A stretch of 64,000 nucleotides of DNA. Source: Lachnospira sp900551945 (GTDB taxonomy: Bacteria > Bacillota > Clostridia > Lachnospirales > Lachnospiraceae). Location of the stretch: positions 10,347 through 74,346 of the forward strand of contig DBFCCI010000044.1 in NCBI GenBank assembly GCA_048380335.1, read 5' to 3'. Of the stretch, positions 1 to 7,639 are shown one piece after another. Every line of letters begins with the position of its first letter. Within the stretch, counting starts at the first letter, position 1. The notes beneath the pieces were generated by a model, which worked only from the letters and a program-made list of their open reading frames with translations, was not told the DNA's origin and did no database searches. A program made the translations under genes and the position numbers.

Positions 1-745
1 ACATGACAAATTGCATTGCTGGCATATTTAAAACAGCAAGGGTAAATGCTTTTTGTGACTGGTTTTTAAGGTTGTCGTTTACTTCTTGAAATTTACTATA
101 TTCGTAATCGCCTCGAACGTATGACTTTACAACTCGAACTGCTGTAAGGTTTTCTTGAATTGTTCTATTTACAAGGTCGATTGCTGTCTGCATTTTTGAA
201 TAAAGTGGTCTTACGTTGATAATAATAGCTATAAGCATTGTTGCAAGAATTGGTAAGGCTACTAAAAATACTAGAGCCAATGTCTTGTTGATTGAAAATG
301 CTACTGATGTTGCAAATATCAACATTACTGGGCTTCGTCCAAAAGGACGCATACCAGTTGAAACTGCATTTTGTATATTAGTAACGTCACTTGTAAGACG
401 AGTTACTAATGAAGATACGCGAAAATGGTCTATATTTGAAAATGAATATGATTGTAATTTTTCATATTCGGCTTTTCTTAAATTTGCACCAAGTCCTTGA
501 CCTGCAAGGGCAGAGAACTTTGCACTTCCAATTCCAAGTATAAGGGCTAATATGGCACATATAACCATTTGTACGCCTTTTTTATAAATATACATATCAT
601 CGCCTGTGGCTACGCCGATATCTATTAGGTCTGCCATAATCATTGGAACCATAAGTTCAAGTATGGCTTCAACGGCAATGCAGAGCAGAGCCAGATAGGC
701 GTATTTCTTATATTGTTTCATATAAGAGAATATTCTTCGTAACAT
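1..745 (-). CDS. ABC exporter subunit, permease domain (partial)
   Basis: This is the N-terminal part of a fused permease-ATPase half-transporter; the gene continues past the left edge of the window, so the ATPase domain is not seen. The start at 745 follows a clear GGAGG. The protein begins MLRRIFSYMKQYKKYA and has several membrane segments typical of a type IV (MDR/BmrA-like) exporter. The conserved cytoplasmic loop is visible as SSLVTRLTSDVTNIQNAV, followed by MRPFGRSPVML. Family members work as homo- or heterodimers exporting drugs, lipids or peptides; the substrate cannot be told here. It is transcribed away from the ECF gene to its right, with palindromic element A1 between them. Confidence 0.9.
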   Translation of the reverse strand, partial: MLRRIFSYMKQYKKYAYLALLCIAVEAILELMVPMIMADLIDIGVATGDDMYIYKKGVQMVICAILALILGIGSAKFSALAGQGLGANLRKAEYEKLQSYSFSNIDHFRVSSLVTRLTSDVTNIQNAVSTGMRPFGRSPVMLIFATSVAFSINKTLALVFLVALPILATMLIAIIINVRPLYSKMQTAIDLVNRTIQENLTAVRVVKSYVRGDYEYSKFQEVNDNLKNQSQKAFTLAVLNMPAMQFVM

Positions 746-1323
746 TTTGCTGCACCTCCAATTGTTGTATCTGCAATTATTGTAGAACCAACCATTTAAA
801 ATGTCAATAATAAATTTTTATTTTTTTATATTGTGAAGATAGCAGTAGTATATAAATAAACACACACCAGTAAAAGTACAATTGCCTATATTTATATGTC
901 ATTATCGAACAAGTATGTTCGCTACTGCCATACAAATATAAACAATTGTTCTTTTAATGGTGCATTTATTATTCATATACTACTGCTATCTGACGGAAGT
1001 TTTTTTAGATGAAAAATATAAGAGTGGGGAGTGGTGGGGATAGAATTTAGAAATCTGACCATAAAAAATATTGTAGAATTGAACTTTTACATATTGTTAA
1101 TACATTGCTATACTAAATACTGCAAACCGTTATAATTTGACTTGTTGTTATGTTTAATATAGAAATAGTAGTGTTATATTGTAAGCTTTCAACTTTTTAT
1201 TGTAAGAAGCAATAATTGGGGTGGATTGTTTGTAGCAGTTAGGAGTGCTATTTTGTATTGAATATAATAGCAAGTTGAATTATAGAGTTTATATTTAGTT
1301 TTAAATAGAAATGAGGAATGTTT
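746..1323. other. Divergent intergenic region
   Basis: No gene is supported in this 578-nt gap. It contains the family A palindrome and then a G-rich patch at 1022-1042 (GTGGGGAGTGGTGGGG). A minus-strand reading frame across 1248-1472 is only a shadow of the ECF gene. I see no recognised riboswitch upstream of the ECF transporter. Confidence 0.6.
838..990. repeat. Long palindromic element, family A, copy 1
   Basis: This 153-nt stretch folds on itself over almost its full length. The outer arms at 838-860 and 971-990 pair (GATAGCAGTAGTATAT against its complement). The inner 110-nt core at 861-970 matches the core of the copy at 7303-7412 at 97 of 110 positions. The tip of the hairpin is the inverted repeat CGAAC...GTTCG. 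It lies between two divergent genes and about 330 nt upstream of the ECF gene start. A G-rich stretch follows at 1022-1042. Confidence 0.75.
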
Positions 1324-1836
1324 ATGAGAAATGTAACACAAAAATTATGTATATCAGCAGTACTTATGGCGCTTGTTTGTATTGCTACTTTGTTTTTTAA
1401 AGTGCCTATACCATTGGGGTATGCACATTTGGGAAATGCTTTTATATTTTTAGCGGCGTTTTTATTAGACAATCCAGAGGCTTTAATAGTAGCAGGAGTT
1501 GGTTCTGCTATGGCTGACCTTTTAGGTGGTTATACGGAGTGGATAATTCCTACACTTATAATTAAGTGTATTATGGGATTTGTTATATCATTTATTATGC
1601 ACAGAGGTAATAGTACTAATGTTGTTAGTGTTAAATCAATAGCGGGTGTGCTTGCAGGTTCTGTTGTTATGGTTATTGGTTATTTTGTAGCAGGCAGTAT
1701 TATCTATGGAAGCATAGTGGCAGGAGCAGCACAGATACCGGGACTTGTTTCAGAAGCTATTGTTGGTATAGTACTATTTTATTTGTTAGCATTTTCACTT
1801 GAAAAGACAGGAGTACTCCGTAGTATTGCGGATTAA
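1324..1836 (+). CDS. ECF transporter S component (COG4720-type)
   Basis: This small integral membrane protein (170 aa) is the substrate-binding subunit of an energy-coupling-factor vitamin importer. It has about five or six hydrophobic helices. The N-terminal MRNVTQKLCISAVLMALV followed by PIPLGYAHLGNAFIFLAA is typical of the DUF1393/COG4720 S components. The shared T and A subunits are not in the window, which is normal for group II ECF systems. The start at 1324 is preferred over an ATG six bases upstream because GAGGA lies at the proper distance only from the second. The vitamin carried cannot be predicted from the sequence, since no riboswitch is visible. A strong terminator follows. Confidence 0.85.
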   Translation: MRNVTQKLCISAVLMALVCIATLFFKVPIPLGYAHLGNAFIFLAAFLLDNPEALIVAGVGSAMADLLGGYTEWIIPTLIIKCIMGFVISFIMHRGNSTNVVSVKSIAGVLAGSVVMVIGYFVAGSIIYGSIVAGAAQIPGLVSEAIVGIVLFYLLAFSLEKTGVLRSIAD

Positions 1837-1943
1837 TATAAGCTTTAATAATATTATTAGAAAATCAGGTTGCAAATATCTATTCGATTTATACGAACAA
1901 TGAGTCAAAGTTTGCATTTGTACAATACTTTGATAATATATAA

Positions 1944-1996
1944 AATACCGTTGTGATAAGTAATTTAAGTTTACTTATTGTGGCGGTATTTTTTGC
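1944..1996 (+). terminator. Intrinsic terminator after the ECF gene
   Basis: A long stem (AATACCG...CGGTATT with GATAAGTAA paired to TTACTTATT inside) is followed directly by TTTTTTGCTTTTT. Confidence 0.85.
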
Positions 1997-2126
1997 TTTT
2001 TGAGAAAATTTATTATATAATTAAACTAGTATAAAAGGGCAGTATTTTGAATTTTTGTAGCTTATATTTTTATATATTAAAATACAAAAATTCAGACAAA
2101 ATATGTAATGAATTGGAGAAATTTTT

Positions 2127-4196
2127 ATGGAAGAAATTTTACAACCAACAGACCATATAAGTGGTTTTGATATACGACCAGGATACTATCTTATGAATGG
2201 GGCGACACAAGTTAGGGGTGGTGTTAATTTTACAATACATTCTTTTTATGCAACATCAGTTACATTGCTTTTATTTAAAAGGCAACAGCAAGAGCCTTAT
2301 GCGCAAATACCATTTCCACAACAATACAAGATAGGTAACACTTATTCTATGATTGTATTTGGACTTGATATTACTGAATTTGAATACGCATATTCGATTG
2401 ATGGGCCGTATGATAAGAGCAAGGGTATCATTTTTAATAAGGACAAATATATCCTTGACCCTTATGCAAAAGCTGTTACAGGGCAAAGTGTGTGGGGTGA
2501 GAAGCTAAAGGGGGAGAATTGTTATAAAGCTAGGGTTGTTGATACGTCTTACGATTGGTCAACATTCCACAATCCATATCACAAGTTTGAAGACCTTGTA
2601 ATATATGAAATGCACGTCAGAGGATTTACAAAGGATAGTTCATCAAAAGTAGAGTTTCCGGGAACATTTCAAGGTATCAAAGAAAAGATACCTTATCTTA
2701 TTGAACTTGGTGTAAATGCTGTTGAGTTAATGCCTGTGTTTGAATTTGACGAGCTTGGTGGCAGTAGGGAGTATGAGGGCGAGAAACTTCTTGATTATTG
2801 GGGGTATAATACGGTGTGCTTTTTTGCGCCTAATACAAGCTATACATCAGCAATTGAGTACAATCATGAGGGAACAGAGCTTAAAGACCTTATAAAAGAG
2901 CTTAATTTACATGGCATAGAAGTAATACTTGACGTTGTATTTAATCATACAGCGGAAGGTGATGAGAGAGGTCCATTTTTCTCATTTAAGGGAATTGATA
3001 ATAACATTTACTATATGCTTACATCCGATGGGAAGTACTATAATTTTAGTGGGTGTGGAAATGTGCTTAACTGTAATCACCCTATTGTGCAGAAGTTTAT
3101 TCTTGATTGTTTGAGATACTGGGTTATTGAATATAGAGTTGATGGTTTTAGATTTGACCTTGCGTCTATTCTTGGAAGAAATGAAGATGGCTCACCTATG
3201 GAAAAACCACCGCTTTTGGAGAGTCTTGCATTTGACCCAATATTAGGAAAGGTTAAGTTGATTGCAGAAGCTTGGGACGCAGGTGGCCTTTATCAAGTTG
3301 GAACATTTCCTGCTTGGAACAGGTGGGCTGAGTGGAATGGCAGATACCGAGATGATTTAAGAAAGTTTTTAAAGGGTGATGGTGGTCTTGCAAGGGCAGC
3401 AGTCCAAAGAATTGCAGGTTCAAGGGATATTTATGACCCACAAGTTAGGGGAAATGGTGCATCTGTTAATTTTTTAACGTGCCATGACGGTTTTACGTTG
3501 TATGACATTTATTCTTATAATGTAAAGCATAACGAAAAAAATGGCTGGAATAATACAGATGGCTCTGACGATAATAACAGTTGGAATTGTGGTGTTGAGG
3601 GTGAAACGGATAATCCAGACATCTTAAGGCTTAGAAAACGTATGTGTAAAAATGCTTTTGCAACACTTATGTGTAGTAGGGGTGCAGCTTTGTTTTTAGC
3701 TGGAGATGAATTTTGTAATACGCAGTTCGGTAATAATAACGGATACTGTCAAGATAATAAGATTTCTTGGCTTGACTGGAATTTGCTTAAAGAAAATTCA
3801 GATATGTTTGATTTTTGTAAATATATGATTAAATTTAGAAAATATCATAAAGTAATTACTAGAAGTATGAAGCAAGCATGGTGTGGTTTCCCAGACGTAA
3901 GTTTTCATTCGTGCAAATCTTGGAATGGTGAATATGACAATGATACAAGAGTTATTGGTGTTATGTATGCAGGAAGAACTCTTGATGATAAGAAAGAAGA
4001 TATTGTATATATTGGAATTAATGCGTACTGGGAGAATATAGAAGTAGAGTTACCAAAGCTTCCAGATAATCTTACATGGAAGTTATGTGTAGATACATTT
4101 AGTGAACAGTGTATAGCTCTTGATAGAGTACTTGAAAGTGATTATATAACACTTGGAGGAAGAAGTGTTATTGTGTTGGAGGCAGTAGAAAAGTAA
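2127..4196 (+). CDS. glgX: Glycogen debranching enzyme, GlgX/isoamylase type
   Basis: This 689-aa protein is a GH13 enzyme that hydrolyses alpha-1,6 branches in glycogen or starch-like glucans. An N-terminal CBM48-like beta domain (about residues 10-110) precedes the catalytic barrel. The catalytic set is visible: nucleophile in DGFRFDLAS (Asp at about 344), acid/base Glu in LIAEAWD (about 381), and the third Asp in TCHDGFTLYD (about 454). It also contains EMHVRGFT and VVFNHTAEG, the usual GH13 region I. Length and motif order fit the GlgX/isoamylase subfamily; a bacterial type I pullulanase is less likely. There is no signal peptide, so it should act in the cytosol on stored glycogen. It stands alone, with a good GGAG site 8 nt before the ATG. 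Confidence 0.9.
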   Translation: MEEILQPTDHISGFDIRPGYYLMNGATQVRGGVNFTIHSFYATSVTLLLFKRQQQEPYAQIPFPQQYKIGNTYSMIVFGLDITEFEYAYSIDGPYDKSKGIIFNKDKYILDPYAKAVTGQSVWGEKLKGENCYKARVVDTSYDWSTFHNPYHKFEDLVIYEMHVRGFTKDSSSKVEFPGTFQGIKEKIPYLIELGVNAVELMPVFEFDELGGSREYEGEKLLDYWGYNTVCFFAPNTSYTSAIEYNHEGTELKDLIKELNLHGIEVILDVVFNHTAEGDERGPFFSFKGIDNNIYYMLTSDGKYYNFSGCGNVLNCNHPIVQKFILDCLRYWVIEYRVDGFRFDLASILGRNEDGSPMEKPPLLESLAFDPILGKVKLIAEAWDAGGLYQVGTFPAWNRWAEWNGRYRDDLRKFLKGDGGLARAAVQRIAGSRDIYDPQVRGNGASVNFLTCHDGFTLYDIYSYNVKHNEKNGWNNTDGSDDNNSWNCGVEGETDNPDILRLRKRMCKNAFATLMCSRGAALFLAGDEFCNTQFGNNNGYCQDNKISWLDWNLLKENSDMFDFCKYMIKFRKYHKVITRSMKQAWCGFPDVSFHSCKSWNGEYDNDTRVIGVMYAGRTLDDKKEDIVYIGINAYWENIEVELPKLPDNLTWKLCVDTFSEQCIALDRVLESDYITLGGRSVIVLEAVEK

Positions 4197-4204
4197 TTTT
4201 AAAA

Positions 4205-4259
4205 TTTATAGTTTATGGTAAAAACTTAGAGTTAATAAGTAGTTGCCATAAACTATAAA
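4205..4259. terminator. Inverted repeat between convergent genes
   Basis: TTTATAGTTTATGG pairs with CCATAAACTATAAA around a loop of about 27 nt. It lies just after glgX and about 140 nt past the end of the opposite-strand C39 gene, and could stop transcription from either side. Confidence 0.5.
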
Positions 4260-4399
4260 ATATATTGATTTAATTTATTTCAAAATTTATGTTAAAAAAT
4301 AGAATATAATATTTATGCAAATAACTAGACAAAACCTATGCTTGTACGAAACTTGGGAAATGGTATGCTAACTTTAGAAATTTGCAGAGTGTGTTTCTA

Positions 4400-5203
4400 T
4401 TATTTTATTACAACTGCCTGATAAAAATACATCTTGTAATAATAAGAAAATTCTTCAATACTTCTTTCTATAATTCCATATGTTGGGTCGGCTAAGGTTA
4501 CTGTGTTAGTTGTAAGGTCAAAGCCTGTAAGAACTGTACAGTGTTCGTTAGTTGGCCATGAAAATGTCTGACCATTTCCAATGTCAATATCTATATAAGA
4601 AACTTCTGCGTCATAATTAAAGCAAGTCCATACAATAACTGGGTGACCTTTTGTAAGTTCGTTAAAAAGTGTATTAACAGAAGAATAACTTAGTGATTGT
4701 GCGGTTAAATTTGAATTGTTATCATGCAAAAAATTATTGGCAGCAGTAATTATAGCTGGTGAAAAACAGCCACTTCCATGCTCTGACCAGGGAGAACCAT
4801 AAAAATAATTAATATAACAGCCCGGTTCAAGATAGTCCTTCATAGGTAAATAATTAGTAGCCATATATTCTTTATCAATATTAAAACCATAAAATCTAAG
4901 TACTTCTGTAAGGGAAGTTATTTCACAACCAGTAGGAAGTTCTGGATATTGGCTTATATATGGGACTTCAATTGAATATTTATTTGGAAGTGTTATTTCA
5001 CTGTCTTGTGAGAGTGTATAATTATTATTTGCTGATTTGATAAGTTCGGGGTCAACATAAGTAGTTTCTTCTGTATTAGTAACTTCAACTGTAACATTAT
5101 TAGTGCTAGCTGTATTACTATTAATCTGAAAATGACCAAATAATATGATACAGCAGACAGTTATAAAAATAAGTGAAAAAATTTTTTTATTAGAACTGTT
5201 CAT
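4400..5203 (-). CDS. Exported C39-like cysteine peptidase domain protein
   Basis: This 267-aa protein starts with an N-terminal hydrophobic segment (KKIFSLIFITVCCIILFGHF) that looks like a signal anchor. An unstructured Thr/Asn-rich stretch is followed by a C39-family papain-like domain. The family Cys is seen in YPELPTGCEITSLTEVL, the His in NEHCTVLTGFD, and the third polar residue in LADPTYG. Such stand-alone domains occur on clostridial cell surfaces; their substrates are mostly unknown. The start at 5203 is chosen because AAAGGA lies about 8 nt upstream; an in-frame TTG at 5257 has no such site. It is convergent with glgX. Confidence 0.75.
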   Translation of the reverse strand: MNSSNKKIFSLIFITVCCIILFGHFQINSNTASTNNVTVEVTNTEETTYVDPELIKSANNNYTLSQDSEITLPNKYSIEVPYISQYPELPTGCEITSLTEVLRFYGFNIDKEYMATNYLPMKDYLEPGCYINYFYGSPWSEHGSGCFSPAIITAANNFLHDNNSNLTAQSLSYSSVNTLFNELTKGHPVIVWTCFNYDAEVSYIDIDIGNGQTFSWPTNEHCTVLTGFDLTTNTVTLADPTYGIIERSIEEFSYYYKMYFYQAVVIK

Positions 5204-5533
5204 AAGTAATCCTTTCGTACTCAATAAAAAGAAAAATGTTGTATTATTAAAAAACAATAATTGCTTTTTATGGTAAGTAAGTTATAAAACAAATTGTGAA
5301 TATCTGATTTATATACAAAATTATCAATAAATAATTATATATTAGAATAATATTAATAGTGAAATTTATCACAAACAAATAATATATTTTGAATTATATA
5401 TGTTTTTAGGATTGATTGCAATGGATATAATGTGTTATTATAGATAAGTATGGTCTGAGATTAAATAATCACAAATACATACGAATACACGTTTATAGAT
5501 GCTGTTAATATGACAGTGGAATGGAGGTTTACT
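5204..5533. other. Divergent AT-rich gap upstream of purA
   Basis: This gap holds no gene. A TATAAT at 5426-5431 could be a -10 box for purA, but no good -35 partner is seen. No recognised purine-responsive leader is visible. Confidence 0.4.
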
Positions 5534-6829
5534 ATGGTAAAAGCTATCGTTGGCGCTAACTGGGGTGATGAAGGTAAGGGTAAGATTACTGATATGCTTG
5601 CTGAGGAGTCTGACATAATTGTAAGATTTCAGGGAGGAAGTAATGCAGGTCATACTATAATTAATGACTATGGAAAGTTTGCACTTCATCTTCTTCCATC
5701 AGGCGTTTTTTATAATCATACAACAAGTGTTATTGGAAATGGTGTTGCACTTAACATTCCTTATCTTGTTAAGGAATTAAAGAGTCTTACAGATAGAAAT
5801 GTTCCAATGCCTAAGATTTTAGTATCAGATAGAGCACAGATACTTATGCCTTATCATGTTGCTTTTGATACTTATGAAGAAGCAAGACTTGCAGGTAAGT
5901 CATTTGGTTCAACAAAGTCTGGTATTGCACCATTTTATTCAGATAAATATGCTAAGATTGGTTTCCAAGTATGCGAACTTTTTGGAGATGAGCAGGAATT
6001 AAAGGATAAGATTAAGAATGTTGTTACAATAAAGAATGTAATGCTTGAACATCTTTATCATCAGCCACTTCTTAACGAAGATGAGATATTTAACACACTT
6101 ATGGAATATAAGGAAATGGTTAAGCCTTATGTTACAGATACATCTAAGTTCTTACATGACGCACTTAAAGATGGAAAGAAAATTCTTCTTGAAGGTCAGT
6201 TAGGTTCATTAAAAGACCCAGACCACGGAATTTATCCAATGGTTACATCATCATCAACTCTTGCTCCTTATGGTGCAATTGGTGCTGGTATTCCAGCAAG
6301 TTCAATTCAAGAAGTTGTAACAGTTGTTAAGGCTTACTCATCAGCAGTAGGTGCAGGTGCATTTGTTAGTGAAATTTTTGGTGAAGAAGCTGACGAACTT
6401 AGAAAACGTGGTGGAGATGGCGGAGAATTTGGTGCTACAACAGGCCGTCCAAGAAGAATGGGTTGGTTTGATGCCGTTGCAACACGTTATGGTGTTAAAA
6501 TGCAGGGAACAACAGAAGTTGCTCTTACTGTAATTGACGTATTAGGATATCTTGATGAAATTCCAATGTGCGTTGGATATGAAATTGATGGAAAAGTAAC
6601 AAAGGATTTCCCTACAACTCCACAGCTTGAAAAGGCTAAGCCTGTACTTAAGACAATGCCAGGTTGGAAGTCTGATATTAGAGGTATTACTAAGTATGAA
6701 GACCTTCCAGTTGAATGTAGAAATTATATAGAAGCAATTGAGCAGGAAATTGAAGCTCCTATCACTATGGTTTCTAATGGACCAGGAAGACATGAAATTA
6801 TTCACAGAAAGAGTTCATTTTCAAAGTAA
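5534..6829 (+). CDS. purA: Adenylosuccinate synthetase
   Basis: PurA condenses IMP with aspartate using GTP to form adenylosuccinate, the first committed step to AMP. The protein (431 aa, the normal length) opens with VGANWGDEGKGKITDML, the GTP-binding loop with the catalytic Asp. QGGSNAGHTI follows with the catalytic His, and further on are GSTKSGIAP and the C-terminal TGRPRRMGWFD. An upstream in-frame ATG at 5510 exists, but GGAGG at 5522-5526 places the real start at 5534. It is a single-gene unit with a terminator directly after it. guaB, for the other branch of IMP use, is about 43 kb away. Confidence 0.97.
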   Translation: MVKAIVGANWGDEGKGKITDMLAEESDIIVRFQGGSNAGHTIINDYGKFALHLLPSGVFYNHTTSVIGNGVALNIPYLVKELKSLTDRNVPMPKILVSDRAQILMPYHVAFDTYEEARLAGKSFGSTKSGIAPFYSDKYAKIGFQVCELFGDEQELKDKIKNVVTIKNVMLEHLYHQPLLNEDEIFNTLMEYKEMVKPYVTDTSKFLHDALKDGKKILLEGQLGSLKDPDHGIYPMVTSSSTLAPYGAIGAGIPASSIQEVVTVVKAYSSAVGAGAFVSEIFGEEADELRKRGGDGGEFGATTGRPRRMGWFDAVATRYGVKMQGTTEVALTVIDVLGYLDEIPMCVGYEIDGKVTKDFPTTPQLEKAKPVLKTMPGWKSDIRGITKYEDLPVECRNYIEAIEQEIEAPITMVSNGPGRHEIIHRKSSFSK

Positions 6830-6888
6830 TTTATGTGAATAATGGAATAGTTTTTAATAAATTAAATATGTTTAATTAGATTTTATAT

Positions 6889-6931
6889 AAGGTTATCACA
6901 TTAAATGCAATTATTGTGATAGCCTTATTTT
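6889..6931 (+). terminator. Intrinsic terminator of purA
   Basis: AAGGTTATCACA pairs with TGTGATAGCCTT and is followed by ATTTTAT. Confidence 0.8.
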
Positions 6932-6967
6932 ATGTAGAGCTTGTCATTATATTAACATTTGTTTGGT

Positions 6968-7177
6968 TTAATCTTGTTTATTTTTGTTGGAGAGTAGGTT
7001 TGCAATTATTTTTATAGCATATCCAACAACTGGAAGGCATACGTCTATGACTAAAAGTCCTTTTAACAGAGTTCTTGAAGTTTCAGTATTCATAAATGCA
7101 ACTATAAGAGTTGTAATTATTAGCATTGCCCATAGTATTACAATGGCAAGTGCTGTAATTCTTTTAAATGTATTCAT
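6968..7177 (-). CDS. Small two-helix membrane protein
   Basis: This 69-aa protein has two hydrophobic stretches: LAIVILWAMLIITTLIVAF at about residues 10-28, and LLVIDVCLPVVGYAIKIIA at about 42-60. It has charged ends, and GGGAG lies 8 nt before the start. I do not recognise a family. It is convergent with purA and divergent from the adenylation-enzyme operon, with palindrome A2 in between. The overlapping plus-strand frame is a shadow. Confidence 0.6.
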   Translation of the reverse strand: MNTFKRITALAIVILWAMLIITTLIVAFMNTETSRTLLKGLLVIDVCLPVVGYAIKIIANLLSNKNKQD

Positions 7178-7274
7178 TAATAAAACTCCCTTCTTAAATT
7201 AATTTATTTATAATAGCATAAAAGATAAAGATTTGGAATACTTTATTTTTTTATATTAGTAATGATGAACAGAC

Positions 7275-7437
7275 GTAAGATATAAATATTAGATAAAACA
7301 TGCACACACCAGTAAAAGTACAATTAACGATATTTATATGTCACCATCGAACAAGGGTGTTCGCTGTTGCCATACAAATATAGTTAATCGTTCTTTTAAT
7401 GGTGCATTTATTGTTTCGTCTAATATTTATATCTTAC
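7275..7437. repeat. Long palindromic element, family A, copy 2
   Basis: This is the second copy of the family A element. The core at 7303-7412 has the same 110-nt length as in copy 1. The outer arms at 7275-7302 and 7413-7437 (GTAAGATATAAATATTAGA and its complement) share nothing with those of copy 1, yet pair almost perfectly. It again sits between two divergent genes, immediately upstream of the promoter of the adenylation/decarboxylase/carrier operon. A G-rich stretch follows at 7485-7502. Confidence 0.75.
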
Positions 7438-7512
7438 TGATTTTCTTTTTTATACATAATAAAATTTGATTTTAATAATTAAAAGGGGGAGTGTTTGGTG
7501 GGAATAAAAGGA

Positions 7513-7541
7513 TTGCAACGTCAGAAAAAATAATTTATAAT
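7513..7541 (+). promoter_or_regulatory. Predicted sigma-A promoter of the adenylation operon
   Basis: TTGCAA and TATAAT are separated by exactly 17 nt. A small hairpin (AAACTGTGGA with TTCCATAGTTT, 7546-7573) lies at the predicted transcript start and could protect or regulate the leader. Confidence 0.55.
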
Positions 7542-7639
7542 AAGTAAACTGTGGAGAGTGACTTCCATAGTTTTAGTATTCAAAGTATTAAAGGTGAGAA
7601 TTAATTCTTGCCTAAGATTGTACATGAAAGGGATATATA

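Noticed and set aside
216..500. Plus-strand reading frame of 94 codons at the left edge
   Set aside because: It is antisense to the permease domain of the ABC exporter, which has clear family sequence in the other strand.
5438..5689. Minus-strand frame over the start of purA
   Set aside because: It is a shadow of purA, with no RBS or known family.
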